A stretch of DNA of 64,000 bases from Luzula sylvatica (GCA_946800325.1 OX326958.1:22146414-22210413), one strand, 5' to 3'; numbered from the stretch's first letter, positions 11,615 to 22,154 are shown. Notes: generated by a model from the letters alone, not told the origin. Translations and numbers: made by a program.

Positions 11615-12894
11615 TTACGTGACCAGCCCCACAGAGGCGACGCACAGCCTCAACTTGTCGGTGGGAACTTTCTTGGTCCACATATCTGCAGCGTTCTTGG
11701 TACCTTGGATCTTCTCCAGCGATAAGACCCCGTCATTCACAAGTTCCCGGATGTAGTGATACTTCAGATGGATGGACATCCAACTCACTGCCGTGTCTCC
11801 CATCGTGAAGACATAACCGAAAGTGCTCTTCCGACTATGCACATCACCTCCTAGGTCAACATCTACAAAGCCTTGCAAACTCGTGCCACCTTTCTTGTAG
11901 CACAGCGCCATGCTTGCGGTGCCCTTCAAGTATCTCAGTAGCCACTTAATCGCCTCCCAGTGCTCGATGCCGGGTTTCGCCACGAACCGGCTCACGACTC
12001 CCACTGCATGGGATATGTCGGGTCTCGTACACACCAAGGCGTACATTAGGCTACCCATTGTCGATGAATATGGCACATTCTCTATCCTCTTCTTCTCCTC
12101 CGTAGATTTCTTGAACTTATCGATCTTCTTGTACCACTGCCTTGGAGCCTGCTTTAAACTGTATAGACTTTTCCCGAGCATGCACACAAGATCCCCCTTT
12201 CCCGGGATCTCGAAACCTTCAGGTTGCACCATATAGATATCCTCCTCCAAATCGCCATGAAGGAACGCCGTCTTGACATCCATTTGCTCGAGGTGCAAAT
12301 CCTCCGCTGCTACAATACTTAACACCGTGCGAATAGTCGTCAGCTTCGCCACCGGCGAGAACACCTCCGTGTAGTCGATTCCCTTCTTCTGAAGAAACCC
12401 CCTGACTACCAGCCTCGCCTTGTATCTCTTGCTTCCATCTGACTCGTGCTTCACTCGGTAGACCCATTTGTTTTTCAGCGCCTTCTTGCCATCTGGCAAC
12501 CGGGTCATTTCCCAACTATTGTTCTTCCGGAGAGACGCAATCTCCTCTTTCATCGCGTGCTCCCACTTGACCGAAACACCTCCCGGTACCGCCTCTCGGT
12601 AGCCTTCTGGTTCACCCACATCGGTTAGCAGCAATTGATGGAGTGATGGTGAATAACGATTTGTAGGCTTAATTCTATGGCTTGATCGTCTCAAAATCAG
12701 AGTTTCTGGGCTTTCGTCTTGCGCGATTTCAGGCACGTCTTCATCCCCATTTTCAGTCACATCCTGGACCGAAAACTCATCTTCCTCGGGCTCGCTCGAC
12801 ACGTCATTGCTTGTGATTTGATGGACACTCTCATCCGATTTCGATTCGCCTCCGGAACGAACCTGTTCTTGTAGAGTTCCCCTTCATTAAAGGT
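11615..12894 (-). pseudogene. Copia RT/RNase H region with internal deletions
   Basis: Downstream part of the Copia polyprotein, open for 395 codons from 12802 to 11615. It begins with a typical linker (SSHRIKPTNRYSPS), then the RT N-terminus: NKWVYRVKHESDGSKRYKAR near residue 111, EVFSPVAKLTTIRTVL, QMDVKTAFLHGDLEE near 173 and SLYSLKQAPRQWYKK near 212. At residue 228 (near 12118) it jumps straight to the KRIENVPYSS region, so the YVDD catalytic box and about 100 residues are missing. A second jump at SWMSIHLKYH (residue 341, near 11776) removes the centre of RNase H. Both deletions preserve the frame. The upstream end is cut at 12894 by the Sirevirus-like insertion. Confidence 0.85.
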
Positions 12895-13228
12895 TGTTGG
12901 TTCAAATTTCCTGATAGTTTGATTATTTCAAAACACTGTCAGTACTAATGTATACATCCAGAAAAGTGCAGGATAACATAGGTACGATACGAAGATGAAG
13001 GAGGACTTGTGAAGGAAGACTTCATTGGATTACATCAAGAATCAGGACATGAAGTCTCAACATAAACAAGAAAAGAAGAACACAAGGAAGGCCATTGGAA
13101 TACATCAAGACTCAAGATGTTGAAGCCTTTCGTGAGTGGGATACGCCACAAATAAACCATAGGTACAAACCTAGTAGAACTCAAGTAAAATCATGTTCAA
13201 AATAACAAAGAGTTCAGTCAAGCAGGAA

Positions 13229-13680
13229 GTGCGTTCTGAACGAACTCAAAGTCCGTTCAGAACGGACTTGCTAAATATCAAAACTTTAAAGCTTGATTAG
13301 AACCAAACGTGTCACAGGGATGTGTGCGTTCGAACGAACAATCATGTCCGTTCAAACGGATAATTAGAATCCGTTCACCCACCTTCTGAGTGCGTTGAAC
13401 GGACAATCCTTCCTGTGAACGGAAAATGTCACAGGGATGTATGCGTTCGAACGAACACACATGTGCGTTCGAACGGACAACCTGGAATCCGTTCACCCAC
13501 TTTTCAGTGCGTTGAACGGACTCTTGTTCCTGTGAACGCAAAATGCTATGTATAATTGAGTCCGTTACGAACGGACATTGTTCGTTCGAACGGACCCAAG
13601 ATGTACTTGCACGTTATTTTGAAACGGCTAGTGCAAACTTCAAGTGCGTTCTGAACGGACTGTATGCGTTCGAACGCACT
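13229..13680. repeat. array of CGTT(n)AACG palindromes upstream of the LTR TATA
   Basis: About a dozen imperfect palindromes such as cgttctgaacg, ccgttcagaacgg, cgttcgaacg, ccgttacgaacgg and cgttgaacgg, spaced irregularly, with an almost identical copy at 18992-19443 in the 3' LTR. Sireviruses are known to carry palindrome arrays at this place. The core AACGG is also the core of the plant MSA/three-repeat MYB site, which is only an inference about what might bind. Confidence 0.85.
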
Positions 13681-13710
13681 ACAAGTTTTCTGAAGGATTT
13701 CTATAGAGAG

Positions 13711-13718
13711 TATAAATA
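13711..13718 (+). promoter_or_regulatory. LTR TATA box
   Basis: tataaata about 40 bp after the palindrome array and just before a CT-rich leader. It lies in the loop of a short inverted repeat, gaaggatt (13692-13699) with aatccttc (13721-13728). The equivalent in the 3' LTR is 19474-19481. Confidence 0.7.
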
Positions 13719-14302
13719 GAATCCTTCATGGGTCTCTCTCTCTCACTTCCTCAATTTCAAACTTTCAAACCTAAAAAGAGAGAAACCCTAAGCTGTGATT
13801 TTCTATATCCATCGATAGCTTGAGAAACCTCTTTAGATCGTTGATCTACTTTCAATATTCTCCACTAATCGTATCCCACTCACGTGACCGATCACGTTGT
13901 AGCTCGATTAGTGAAAAAGTGTAATAGGCTAGTGCAACAAATTGTAAAGAGCCTAAGCTATAGATCGATAGAAGCGTGTAAATCGATCTAGGCAAATCCT
14001 TGTAATCGAGTTGAGTTGGAATTCAATCGAAAGCCAAAAAGAGGCACAAGGCATTCCCGGAGACGTAGGTACTCGCAAATAATTGAGTCGGTCAATTAAG
14101 TGAGTAAAGAGTGAGTTAAAGCTACAAAGCAACCACCTACCGAACTTCGTAAACAAACATCTTGTGTCAAAGTGTTTGTACGGTATCATCTTTATCATCT
14201 AAATTATTATTTATTCCGCACCGTAAATTAGGTTTAAATCTAAACTTAGTGTAAGTTAGATTGCCAAATTTACCCCCCTCTAGGTTAGAATTAACCAACA
14301 AT

Positions 14303-14314
14303 TGGTATCAGAGC
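14303..14314 (+). other. primer-binding site (initiator Met tRNA)
   Basis: TGGTATCAGAGC two bases after the LTR end CCAACA, the standard Copia primer-binding site complementary to the 3' end of plant initiator methionine tRNA. Confidence 0.9.
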
Positions 14315-14372
14315 AAAATACTAACCCTCTCTTTGAGTAAAGGTGACAATTTGTATAACGATCAAGGCCTTA

Positions 14373-15551
14373 ATGGTAACTTCGATGGATGATGTGGTAG
14401 AAAGAGCAATTCAAGCTATGATTCTCCAACGAGCTTCAATACCGAAACCATGTACACCGCACTCTATGAGCTTCACCTCTCACGTATCCTCATCTAGTTC
14501 ACCACATAACCTAGGTAATGAGGTAATTCTCAACCCTATATTCCATTCAATTAGTCCAACCTCGAGTTCATGTTCCTCACCAAAATTCAACACGAAACTC
14601 GAACTTGAATCATTCGACGACCTCTTAAGAGACGTTGATGAACCATGTTCAAAGGAGAGAAAAGACAAGAGCACAATTCTAGCTCTAAATGCAAAGGTAG
14701 CTTCCCTAGAACTATCAGTAAAAGCATACCAAGCACAATTAAAGGAATTCCAAGGCTTCTCAAAGTGTGAATGTAAAACCCTCAACCTTGAGATATCACA
14801 CTTAAGAGTAGAACTCCAAAACTCCAAAGTAGAAAATGAATCCTTGAAGAAGGCTTGTGCATCACGTGCACCAAGCACCCCATCATTGGATCAAATATTG
14901 AAAGGGGCGTTAGTGGGACAGAAACCAAACGACAAATCGGGTCTCGGGTTCAAAAAGGAGAGTAAACCCGGTCTCTCAAAATCCAATGATCAAAAAGGTA
15001 AACGGGAGAACAATCAACAAAACAATCGCGGAAATGCATTCATATACCGTGACCAAAACAAAGGTAAGAATGTTAGAATGGAACACCCTACAAATAATCG
15101 GTTCTATCATAGGGATAACCATTTTACGCAACCATCATCCCAGAGACGTACCGATTTGGGACGATCCGAGTGTTGGTTTCAACGGGGATCAAATGGGTAT
15201 TTTTATGAGGTAAACTACCCCGCCAACCGTCCGTATCAACCGAGGGCTCCTAGACCTTACAACCATACGCGCAAACCTTTTCAACCGAAAAACAATTTTG
15301 TAAACTCAACCAAACCGATACCTCAAAAGAAAACCCTAACTAACCAACTCTCAAATCACTTTGTCAAGAGTTCCGAAACCATCAACAAACCGACAATTGC
15401 TTTTTGCAATTATTGTTGTAAATTAGGACACATTTCCACGAGTTGTGATCTTCGCCACCCAAAATCCACTACAAAATTTGTATGGATGCGTAAAGATAGA
15501 CACACCATGGGCCCCTCCACCTCAAAGGGTGTTGGACCAGCAAGGATCTAA
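14373..15551 (+). CDS. gag-like protein with coiled coil and CCHC zinc knuckle
   Basis: 392 codons from the first ATG (an upstream GTG in frame is less likely). The N-terminal part is low complexity and Ser-rich. Residues about 95-165 are heptad-like (LALNAKVASLELSVKAYQAQ and LEISHLRVELQNSKVENESL), a probable coiled coil. A Gln/Asn/Arg-rich basic stretch follows. A CX2CX4HX4C knuckle (C345, C348, H353, C358; CNYCCKLGHISTSC) precedes KFVWMRKDRHTMGPS, the spacer that in Sirevirus-type gag-pol leads to protease. The frame stops there, and a GGGGGAG purine tract follows at 15604, so all of pol is absent. The usual N-terminal gag capsid core is not recognisable either. Probable role: RNA binding and packaging with partners supplied in trans. 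Confidence 0.75.
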   Translation: MVTSMDDVVERAIQAMILQRASIPKPCTPHSMSFTSHVSSSSSPHNLGNEVILNPIFHSISPTSSSCSSPKFNTKLELESFDDLLRDVDEPCSKERKDKSTILALNAKVASLELSVKAYQAQLKEFQGFSKCECKTLNLEISHLRVELQNSKVENESLKKACASRAPSTPSLDQILKGALVGQKPNDKSGLGFKKESKPGLSKSNDQKGKRENNQQNNRGNAFIYRDQNKGKNVRMEHPTNNRFYHRDNHFTQPSSQRRTDLGRSECWFQRGSNGYFYEVNYPANRPYQPRAPRPYNHTRKPFQPKNNFVNSTKPIPQKKTLTNQLSNHFVKSSETINKPTIAFCNYCCKLGHISTSCDLRHPKSTTKFVWMRKDRHTMGPSTSKGVGPARI

Positions 15552-16238
15552 ATCACGTGTGAAAGACTCACTCCCTCACCACACTACCATAAGCCAAACA
15601 TTGAGGGGGAGTATGAGTACAAGAATTCATATTAGATTAACCTTCAATATGAATTCCCTATTGTCATAATTATCGAAAAGGACGAGAAAGGTATTCTTGC
15701 TTCCATGTAGGCACACAAGAACGAAGAGAGAAGTCGAATAGCTCATCGTATACAAAACTTCACGATCTACCGTAAAGGAAAAATAAGCTCTAGAAATCGA
15801 TCAAGAGTTCTCCTTCGTAAGTGTGGTTCTCGGGTCCATGACCGGAGCAAAGGTATAATCGCTCTATAAATGACTTAAGCATTAAAGCTATTTGTAGTTA
15901 TACAAATATCATCGACTGTCTTGAATACTCTCATGCGCATTTTTATAAATTTTCGAACACGTGATTAATGAAACCTAATCTCTAAGAATTTTTCATACAA
16001 ATATCATCGCTCTATAAATTTTCGAACATCGATTGTCTTGAATATCATCGATTGTCTTGAATACAAATATCATCGCTCTTATAATCGCTCTATAAATTTT
16101 TCATACAAAATTTTGTCACGAAACGCATATTTACATATCCATAAAACCTATTTTAGATAAAGTATATATTTTTTTTGAATTTATGACACACAAAAACTTT
16201 TCAAAAGCCAAATTTTAACTCCTCATCACAGTAAATAT
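15552..16238. other. non-coding interior of the Sirevirus-like element
   Basis: Follows the gag stop. Contains a polypurine tract-like attgagggggagtatga at 15598-15614 and repeated short segments (catcgctctataaat, ttgaatatcatcg) around 15850-16110. No pol remnants are recognisable. Confidence 0.5.
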
Positions 16239-16240
16239 TC

Positions 16241-16570
16241 CGTTATAACGCACCAATGTGCGTTACAACGGACATAAGAGGCCAAGCCAAAACCTGCGAA
16301 ATCATAAAATCCGTTACAACGGATAAACCAATCCGTTGCAACGGACATAACCCCTCCGTTCCAACGTAAGTATCTGCGTTCCAACGGACCAACTGAGGTC
16401 TGAAAACATCTCCAAACACAGAAGTCCGTTACAACGGATTAACCATTACGTTACAACGAATGTGTCCGTTGCAACGAACATAGTTCGTTATAACGGAAGT
16501 CTGCAATTCCAGCTGAAATACCCCCAAATCGACAGTTGCGTTATAACGGAACTACACTTACGTTGCAACG
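16241..16570. repeat. second palindrome array (CGTTnnAACG x12)
   Basis: Twelve copies of CGTTnnAACG with centres AC, GC, CC or TA (for example cgttataacg at 16241-16250, cgttacaacg at 16261-16270, cgttgcaacg at 16561-16570). Same outer motif as the LTR arrays but different centres, and placed about 270 bp upstream of the start of the 452-aa ORF, with a CT-rich leader-like stretch between them. Confidence 0.85.
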
Positions 16571-16841
16571 GACTTCACGATAACTGCATAAAAACCGTTC
16601 GACTGCTTTCTCTCTCCACTCTCTTCACTTCTCTCCACTTCGAAAAAACTGTTTCCACTTCTCAAAACCTCCGAGATTCTTCTCCAAAAACGAAGATCTC
16701 ATCCTATTCCTCAAAGTTAAACTCCTTCCTCTTCTAAAAATCGAAAAATCCAACTATTTTACTCCATATTCTCTCTTCATTCCCTCACCACTCCTCACAC
16801 TCTTCATAACTCGAAACCCTGATTCTCTCTCTCTCTCGAAA

Positions 16842-18200
16842 ATGTCTACCAAAAGGGCCAAACGACCATTACCAACCGGCCCTCGCCGATTTGAGTTTCA
16901 AAATACCGAGAATCATTACCTTTTCGAATCAATTACGAGAGCTCGCAAATATCACGACGAATTCAAAGAGCGTCCGGTGGCGAAATGTTTTTTCGTGGAC
17001 ATTCCTTCCGAGGCTATCACACTTCGCGAAACCGTACTACCTCGCATCCAAAATTGGAGCCTCGGTGGGTTATGCGGTCTTCAATACCCCGCATACAAAG
17101 AAATCGTGCGTCTTTTCTACGCCCACGCCACGCATGACGATGATGAGAAGTGCATTCGAAGCTATCTCCTCGGTAAGGAGATAATTATTTCCGAATCAAA
17201 TTTAATCGAATGGCTTGGGTTGTCCGCTGCCGGTGAGAAGTTCTACATTAGTCGTGGTGATTCGTATCACGGAAACGACTCGGAAGAAGTAGAAAACATC
17301 ACCACCAATGATCGAACGTATTTTTACTCCACCAAATACGAACCAAATCTCCGGGTTACTTGGCAAATCGGGAACAACATTCTCACCCCGGTTGTCAAAC
17401 TCAAAACCAATCTCGAAACCCGAAACAAGGTATTAATCTACAATCTTTGGTACCAAGACACACCATCCATCAACGTTCCAAACTTGATAATCAAGCATAT
17501 GGAATACTCGTTGCGAGTCGGCACATCTTCCCTTCCTTATGGACACATTATTACACTCGCATGTTTCAAAACCGGGATTATTATACCGGAATCGGATTGG
17601 CCATTCGGGAAAGTCCCAACCGAAAATCTCTTACTCCCCGAACGCCTCGAAGTCTTTGGACTAACTCGAAAGACCTCCCGAGGACTCTCGGATCACTATT
17701 CTCGTAACAACCGAGCCGGTCCCTATTCCTTTCCGGAAATTCCTTCCGCATGGGTCCCGTTTAACCCTCCCGCGCAAGAGACGAACGATCCTCCGGAATC
17801 CTATCGCGGGCCCAAACGGCGTGCCCTCAACGATGGCTCCAGCTCATCAACTCAAGCAACGTTCTCACTTGAGGATATACAAGCCCTTCTCGCGGCACAA
17901 ACTCTCCAACAAAATACACACGTCGAATCGGTCCGTGATGAGATCTTCGCCGACAATCGCATGACCCGCGATTCCATTCTTGCGATCCGCGATGAGATTT
18001 TCGCCGATAATCGCGTGACCCGCGATACCGTTCTTGCGGCACGCGATGAGGTCTTGGTTGATAACACTCTCACCCGAAGCCATGCGGTTCAACTCCGTGC
18101 CGAACTATATGACTATGTCGATAACCAATTTGAGACAATGAACCGTCGTTTCCAATCCAACAACAATCCCGATGACGAAGACTCAACCGGAGATGATTAG
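16842..18200 (+). CDS. 452-aa retrotransposon ORF of unknown function
   Basis: Complete ORF downstream of gag, in the place where Sireviruses may carry an extra 3' gene. It is not an envelope: no signal peptide or hydrophobic segment is apparent. The folded part (about residues 15-280; FFVDIP, LPRIQNWSLGGLCGLQYPAY, IVRLFYAHA, LIEWLGL, LPYGHIITLACFKTGI) resembles the plant 'putative plant transposon protein' (Transposase_32-like) sequences that occur near retroelements; I am moderately sure. A Pro/Ser-rich linker follows, then three 18-residue repeats at 364-417 (pattern RDEIFADNRMTRDSILA) and a likely helical tail ending in acidic NPDDEDSTGDD. The ATG follows a CT-rich 5' leader (16600-16840). 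Codons are uninterrupted, which suggests recent selection or recent origin. Confidence 0.7.
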   Translation: MSTKRAKRPLPTGPRRFEFQNTENHYLFESITRARKYHDEFKERPVAKCFFVDIPSEAITLRETVLPRIQNWSLGGLCGLQYPAYKEIVRLFYAHATHDDDEKCIRSYLLGKEIIISESNLIEWLGLSAAGEKFYISRGDSYHGNDSEEVENITTNDRTYFYSTKYEPNLRVTWQIGNNILTPVVKLKTNLETRNKVLIYNLWYQDTPSINVPNLIIKHMEYSLRVGTSSLPYGHIITLACFKTGIIIPESDWPFGKVPTENLLLPERLEVFGLTRKTSRGLSDHYSRNNRAGPYSFPEIPSAWVPFNPPAQETNDPPESYRGPKRRALNDGSSSSTQATFSLEDIQALLAAQTLQQNTHVESVRDEIFADNRMTRDSILAIRDEIFADNRVTRDTVLAARDEVLVDNTLTRSHAVQLRAELYDYVDNQFETMNRRFQSNNNPDDEDSTGDD

Positions 18201-18657
18201 AGCGGAGTGTGCGTCCACCTAGCTCATTAGAGCGTAAAAATATTTTCTAAAAATTATTAGCTATTTGCATGTGTCCTGTCATGTTTGTTTTCGAAAAACT
18301 TGTTTTAATTACGCTATTTCGTATGTGTATCCATGCATGTTTGCTTGTATGAACTTGAATTTATGATTAAGAGTTGATTTCGTTAAAATATTTGTGCAAA
18401 TGAGTAGTATATTACTTTGGTAACTTTCTCATTACTAAAACTCGAAAATTATATCACATATTAATCTCAAAAATCATTCATCAATTCATTCTTTGAGGGG
18501 GAGCTCGCATTTAGGGGGAGCCTTCCGGTGATGAAGTCTCCTTGGCCCTTTTGATCTCTTTCAAAATGGGGGAGAAACGATCGTACGGAAAGTTCTCAAC
18601 TAAATGGTGAAACTCTCCAAACCGACAGTGTTTTGAAATTAATCAAAAGGGGGAGTT
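18201..18657 (+). other. 3' untranslated region with repeated polypurine tracts
   Basis: Several purine tracts of the form (a/t)GGGGGAG at 18497, 18513, 18567 and 18649. The last, aaaagggggagtt (18645-18657), abuts the 3' LTR and is the functional candidate. Repeated polypurine tracts are characteristic of Sireviruses. Confidence 0.75.
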
Positions 18658-20064
18658 TGTTGGTTCAAATTTCCTGATAGTTTGATTATTTCAAAACACT
18701 GTCAGTACTAATGTATACATCCAGAAAAGTGCAGGATAACATAGGTACGATACGAAGATGAAGGAGGACTTGTGAAGGAAGACTTCATTGGATTACATCA
18801 AGAATCAGGACATGAAGTCTCAACATAAACAAGAAAAGAAGAACACAAGGAAGGCCATTGGAATACATCAAGACTCAAGATGTTGAAGCCTTCCGTGAGT
18901 GGGATACGCCACAAATAAACCATAGGTACAAACCTAGTAGAACTCAAGTAAAATCATGTTCAAAATAACAAAGAGTTCAGTCAAGCAGGAAGTGCGTTCT
19001 GAACGAACTCAAAGTCCGTTCAGAACGGACTTGCTAAATATCAAAACTTTAAAACTTGATTAGAACCAAACGTGTCACAGGGATGTGTGCGTTCGAACGA
19101 ACAATCATGTCCGTTCAAACGGATAATTAGAATCCGTTCACCCACCTTCTGAGTGCGTTGAACGGACAATCCTTCCTGTGAACGGAAAATGTCACAGGGA
19201 TGTATGCGTTCGAACGAACACACATGTGCGTTCGAACGGACAACCTGGAATCCGTTCACCCACTTTTCAGTGCGTTGAACGGACTCTTGTTCCTGTGAAC
19301 GCAAAATGCTATGTATAATTGAGTCCGTTACGAACGGACATTGTTCGTTCGAACGGACCCAAGATGTACTTGCACGTTATTTTGAAACGGCTAGTGCAAA
19401 CTTCAAGTGCGTTCTGAACGGACTGTATGCGTTCGAACGCACTACAAGTTTTCTGAAGGATTTCTATAGAGAGTATAAATAGAATCCTTCATGGGTCTCT
19501 CTCTCTCACTTCCTCAATTTCAAACTTTCAAACCTAAAAAGAGAGAAACCCTAAGCTGTGATTTTCTATATCCATTGATAGCTTGAGAAACCTCTTTAGA
19601 TCGTTGATCTACTTTCAATATTCTCCACTAATCGTATCCCACTCACGTGACCGATCACGTTGTAGCTCGATTAGTGAAAAAGTGTAATAGGCTAGTGCAA
19701 CAAATTGTAAAGAGCCTAAGCTATAGATCGATAGAAGCGTTGTAAATCGATCTAGGCAAATCCTTGTAATCGAGTTGAGTTGGAATTCAATCGAAAGCCA
19801 AAAAGAGGCACAAGGCATTCCCGGAGACGTAGGTACTCGCAAATAATTGAGTCGGTCAATTAAGCGAGTAAAGGGTGAGTTAAAGCTACAAAGCAACCAC
19901 CTACCGAACTTCGTAAACAAACATCTTGTGTCAAAGTGTTTGTACGGTATCATCTTTATCATCTAAATTATTATTTATTCCGCACCGTAAATTAGGTTTA
20001 AATCTAAACTTAGTGTAAGTTAGATTGCCAAATTTATCCCCCTCTAGGTTAGAATTAACCAACA
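18658..20064 (+). repeat. 3' LTR of the Sirevirus-like element
   Basis: 1407 bp, nearly identical to 12895-14300; ends ccaaca followed by the duplication aaggt (20065-20069). Confidence 0.9.
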
Positions 20065-20069
20065 AAGGT

Positions 20070-21000
20070 TGCGTACCGAATTATTCTTCGACCTTCCCCG
20101 ATCCAAAATCGATAACTGAAGTAATTCAATCCATAACCAATGAACCCACATCTTTTGGGCCTTCGCGTCTAGTTTGTCCATTTTCTCTGCGTCGATATGG
20201 ACATACGAGATGCTCCAAAAAATTCGCAAATGACCAAGAAAAATCTTCTTTCCTCTCCATTTCGCTTCAGGTTGCTCGAGGTTGAGGGATTTCATCGGAG
20301 TACGGTTGATAAGGTATGCAGCCGTGCTAACCGCATCCGCCCAGAACATCTTCGGCAATCCCGCATGTAATCGCATCGCCCTTGCCCGTTCATTCAGAGT
20401 TCGATTCATGCGTTCTGCCACCCCGTTCTGCTGAGGTCGATTTGGAACCGTCCGAATTTGCTTGATTCCTTGTTCCACGCAAAATCCCCTGAACTCTGCA
20501 CTGTCGTACTCCCCTCCATTATCCGACTTTAAGCATTTCAGCTTCAAGCCGGTCTCGATCTCGACTTCTGCTTTCCACCTTTTGAACACATTAAACACGT
20601 CAGATTTGTGTTTAATAAAATAGATCCATACCTTCCTGGTTGAATCGTCGATAAAGGTGACATAGTATCGTGACCCCCCGATAGACTGGACCGGAGCTGG
20701 ACCGCACACGTCGGTATGCACCAGGTCTAACTTCCCCATATTGAGTTCTCGTCCGGCCTTCGAAAAACTAACCCGTCTTTGCTTGCTGAGTACGCAGTTC
20801 TCACAGAAACCGGTTTGTACCGATTTTACCTTCGGTAACAGACCCTTGAAAATCAACACTTGCATCGCTTCGTGACTCATGTGACCGAGACGATTGTGCC
20901 ATAACATCGGATCAGTCGCTGCTCCCGAAAATGCCGAACAATCTCCTCTATTATCGGTAAGATAGAGGGTTCCCGTCTTCGTACCTCTCGCTATCACCAT
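20070..21000 (-). pseudogene. Copia integrase region
   Basis: Minus-strand open frame of the Tork-like Copia. It starts with the GAG-pre-integrase zinc region (LWHNRLGHMSHEAM, then FCENCVLSKQRR: H..H..C..C), followed by the integrase core with DLVHTDVCGPAPV, YVTFIDDSTRKVWIYF, LKSDNGGEYDS and QNGVAERMNRTLNERAR, giving the D, D, E residues in order. The C-terminal part is cut by the Sirevirus-like insertion at 20069. It is separated from the protease frame by a stop near 21009, so the polyprotein is broken. Confidence 0.85.
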
Positions 21001-21008
21001 GGCCCCCC

Positions 21009-21539
21009 TTACAATCTTCCATGTGACCCGTTACCGAACGCCGTCTCGTAGCCTTCGCTATCCATCTGCCCGACGAATATCAAGTTCTTTTTCAGACCGG
21101 GAATGTACCGAACTCCTCGCAAGATCCATCTAAATTCGTTGCTCGATTTTATCTGGACATCACCTATGCCCGATATGCTTAGAGGTTTTCCATCTGCTAG
21201 GTGAACCTTTCCTAAATCTCCTGATTTGAAATTTAAGAACTTATCCTTTTGCGAGGTTGAGTGGAAGGATGCTCCTGAGTCCAAAACCCAGGACTCAACG
21301 GGGTTGTCGACACATAAGACGAGAGTGTCGTCTCTGTCCTGCTCGGTGACATCATTTGTAGAACTCGATTCCACCTTCCCCTTTCTCGGAGCTTTGCAGT
21401 CCAGCTTCTTGGGACCTTTCTTGCCACAACTCCAGCACTCCAATTCGCCACATGGTCTCGACTTGCTGCGTCCTCCCAACTTGGCTTGCCCGCGGTTGTT
21501 GCTCCTTTGACCTTCACGGCCCCGACTCTCTAAATTCAA
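21009..21539 (-). pseudogene. Copia gag C-terminus and protease
   Basis: 176-codon frame. It begins with a basic Arg/Gly-rich stretch and a zinc knuckle CWSCGKKGPKKLDC in which the conserved His is replaced by Pro. The aspartic protease motif WVLDSGASFHST lies at about residues 85-96, with the flap-like region VHLADGKPLSISGIGDVQI downstream. It ends at a stop shortly before the integrase frame. Confidence 0.8.
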
Positions 21540-22127
21540 CGCCTAACCCATGGAACTCGAGACTTCGCTCCGCTCCTTTTGCCGAATGTCGTCATTCAAG
21601 ATGTGGTCTCGCATTTCCTCAAAAGTTAGATCCTCCTTAAAGCCGATAACGTCTACCGTCGTCGTCCAGCTCTCCGGGAGAGATGACAGTAGCATGAGTG
21701 CCTTCATCTCATCACCAATGTTAAATTTTAAAGAGTCTAATTGGTTTGAAATAACCTGAAAAGTATTTAGATGCTATGCAACAGATCTGCCCTTCGTCAT
21801 TCGCAGATTGAAAAGACGGCGCACCAGGTACAGCTTGTTTAGCGAAGATGGTGTCTCGTACATGTTGGACAACACCTTCATGACCCCGAAAGCCGTCGTT
21901 TCCTTCGCTACGTTGAACGCTACGTTCTTGGCCAGCGATAATTGGATATAGCTTAGCGCCTTGCGGTTCATCTTCTTCCACTTGCCTTCGTCCGTGATAC
22001 TTTCCGGCCTTGTCTCGAATAGCGCCTCTTCTAGGTCCTTCTAGCATATCAACGCTTCTACTTGCATCTTCCAGTAACCGAAGTCTCGCCCATTGAACCG
22101 GCATACCGAAACCTTGTTCTCGTCCAT
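21540..22127 (-). pseudogene. Copia gag (UBN2-type) N-terminal region, with stops
   Basis: From an ATG at 22127 the frames read FNGRDFGYWKMQVEAL, ALSYIQLSLAKNVAFNVAKE, NMYETPSSLNKLYLVRRLFN, a stop, then FQVISNQLDSL, LMLLSSLPESWTTTVDVIGF and FEEMRDHIL, the normal order of a Copia gag. At least two in-frame stops break it. Confidence 0.75.
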
Positions 22128-22154
22128 CTCTCGTCTGCTCGAACCTTAACCTTT

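Larger units (their letters stand above)
12895..14300 (+). repeat. 5' LTR of the Sirevirus-like element
   Basis: 1406 bp, TGTTGG...CCAACA. It carries an array of about a dozen CGTT-centred palindromes (13229-13680), a TATA box tataaata at 13711-13718 and a CT-rich leader start (ggtctctctctctc). It is followed by one spacer dinucleotide and the primer-binding site. Confidence 0.9.
12895..20064 (+). mobile_element. non-autonomous Sirevirus-like LTR retrotransposon
   Basis: Complete element on the plus strand, inserted in Copia pol with the 5-bp duplication aaggt (12890-12894 and 20065-20069). LTRs 12895-14300 (1406 bp) and 18658-20064 (1407 bp) start TGTTGG and end CCAACA; I count six substitutions and one 1-bp indel between them, so the insertion is recent. 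The binding site TGGTATCAGAGC (initiator Met tRNA) is at 14303-14314. Sirevirus-like traits: palindrome arrays upstream of the LTR TATA box, repeated aGGGGGAG polypurine tracts (15604, 18497, 18513, 18567, 18649), and a gag with a coiled coil and zinc knuckle. There is no protease, integrase or RT anywhere in the 4.36-kb interior, so it must be mobilised in trans. Confidence 0.88.

Noticed and set aside
13229..16578. CRISPR-like array from regularly recurring palindromes
   Set aside because: Spacing and sequences are irregular, there are no unique spacers of uniform size, and the setting is a plant retrotransposon.
17827..18092. Three overlapping minus-strand frames with repeated RGSRDYRR and ARTVSRVTR words
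   Set aside because: Antisense of the 18-residue repeats in the 452-aa ORF.
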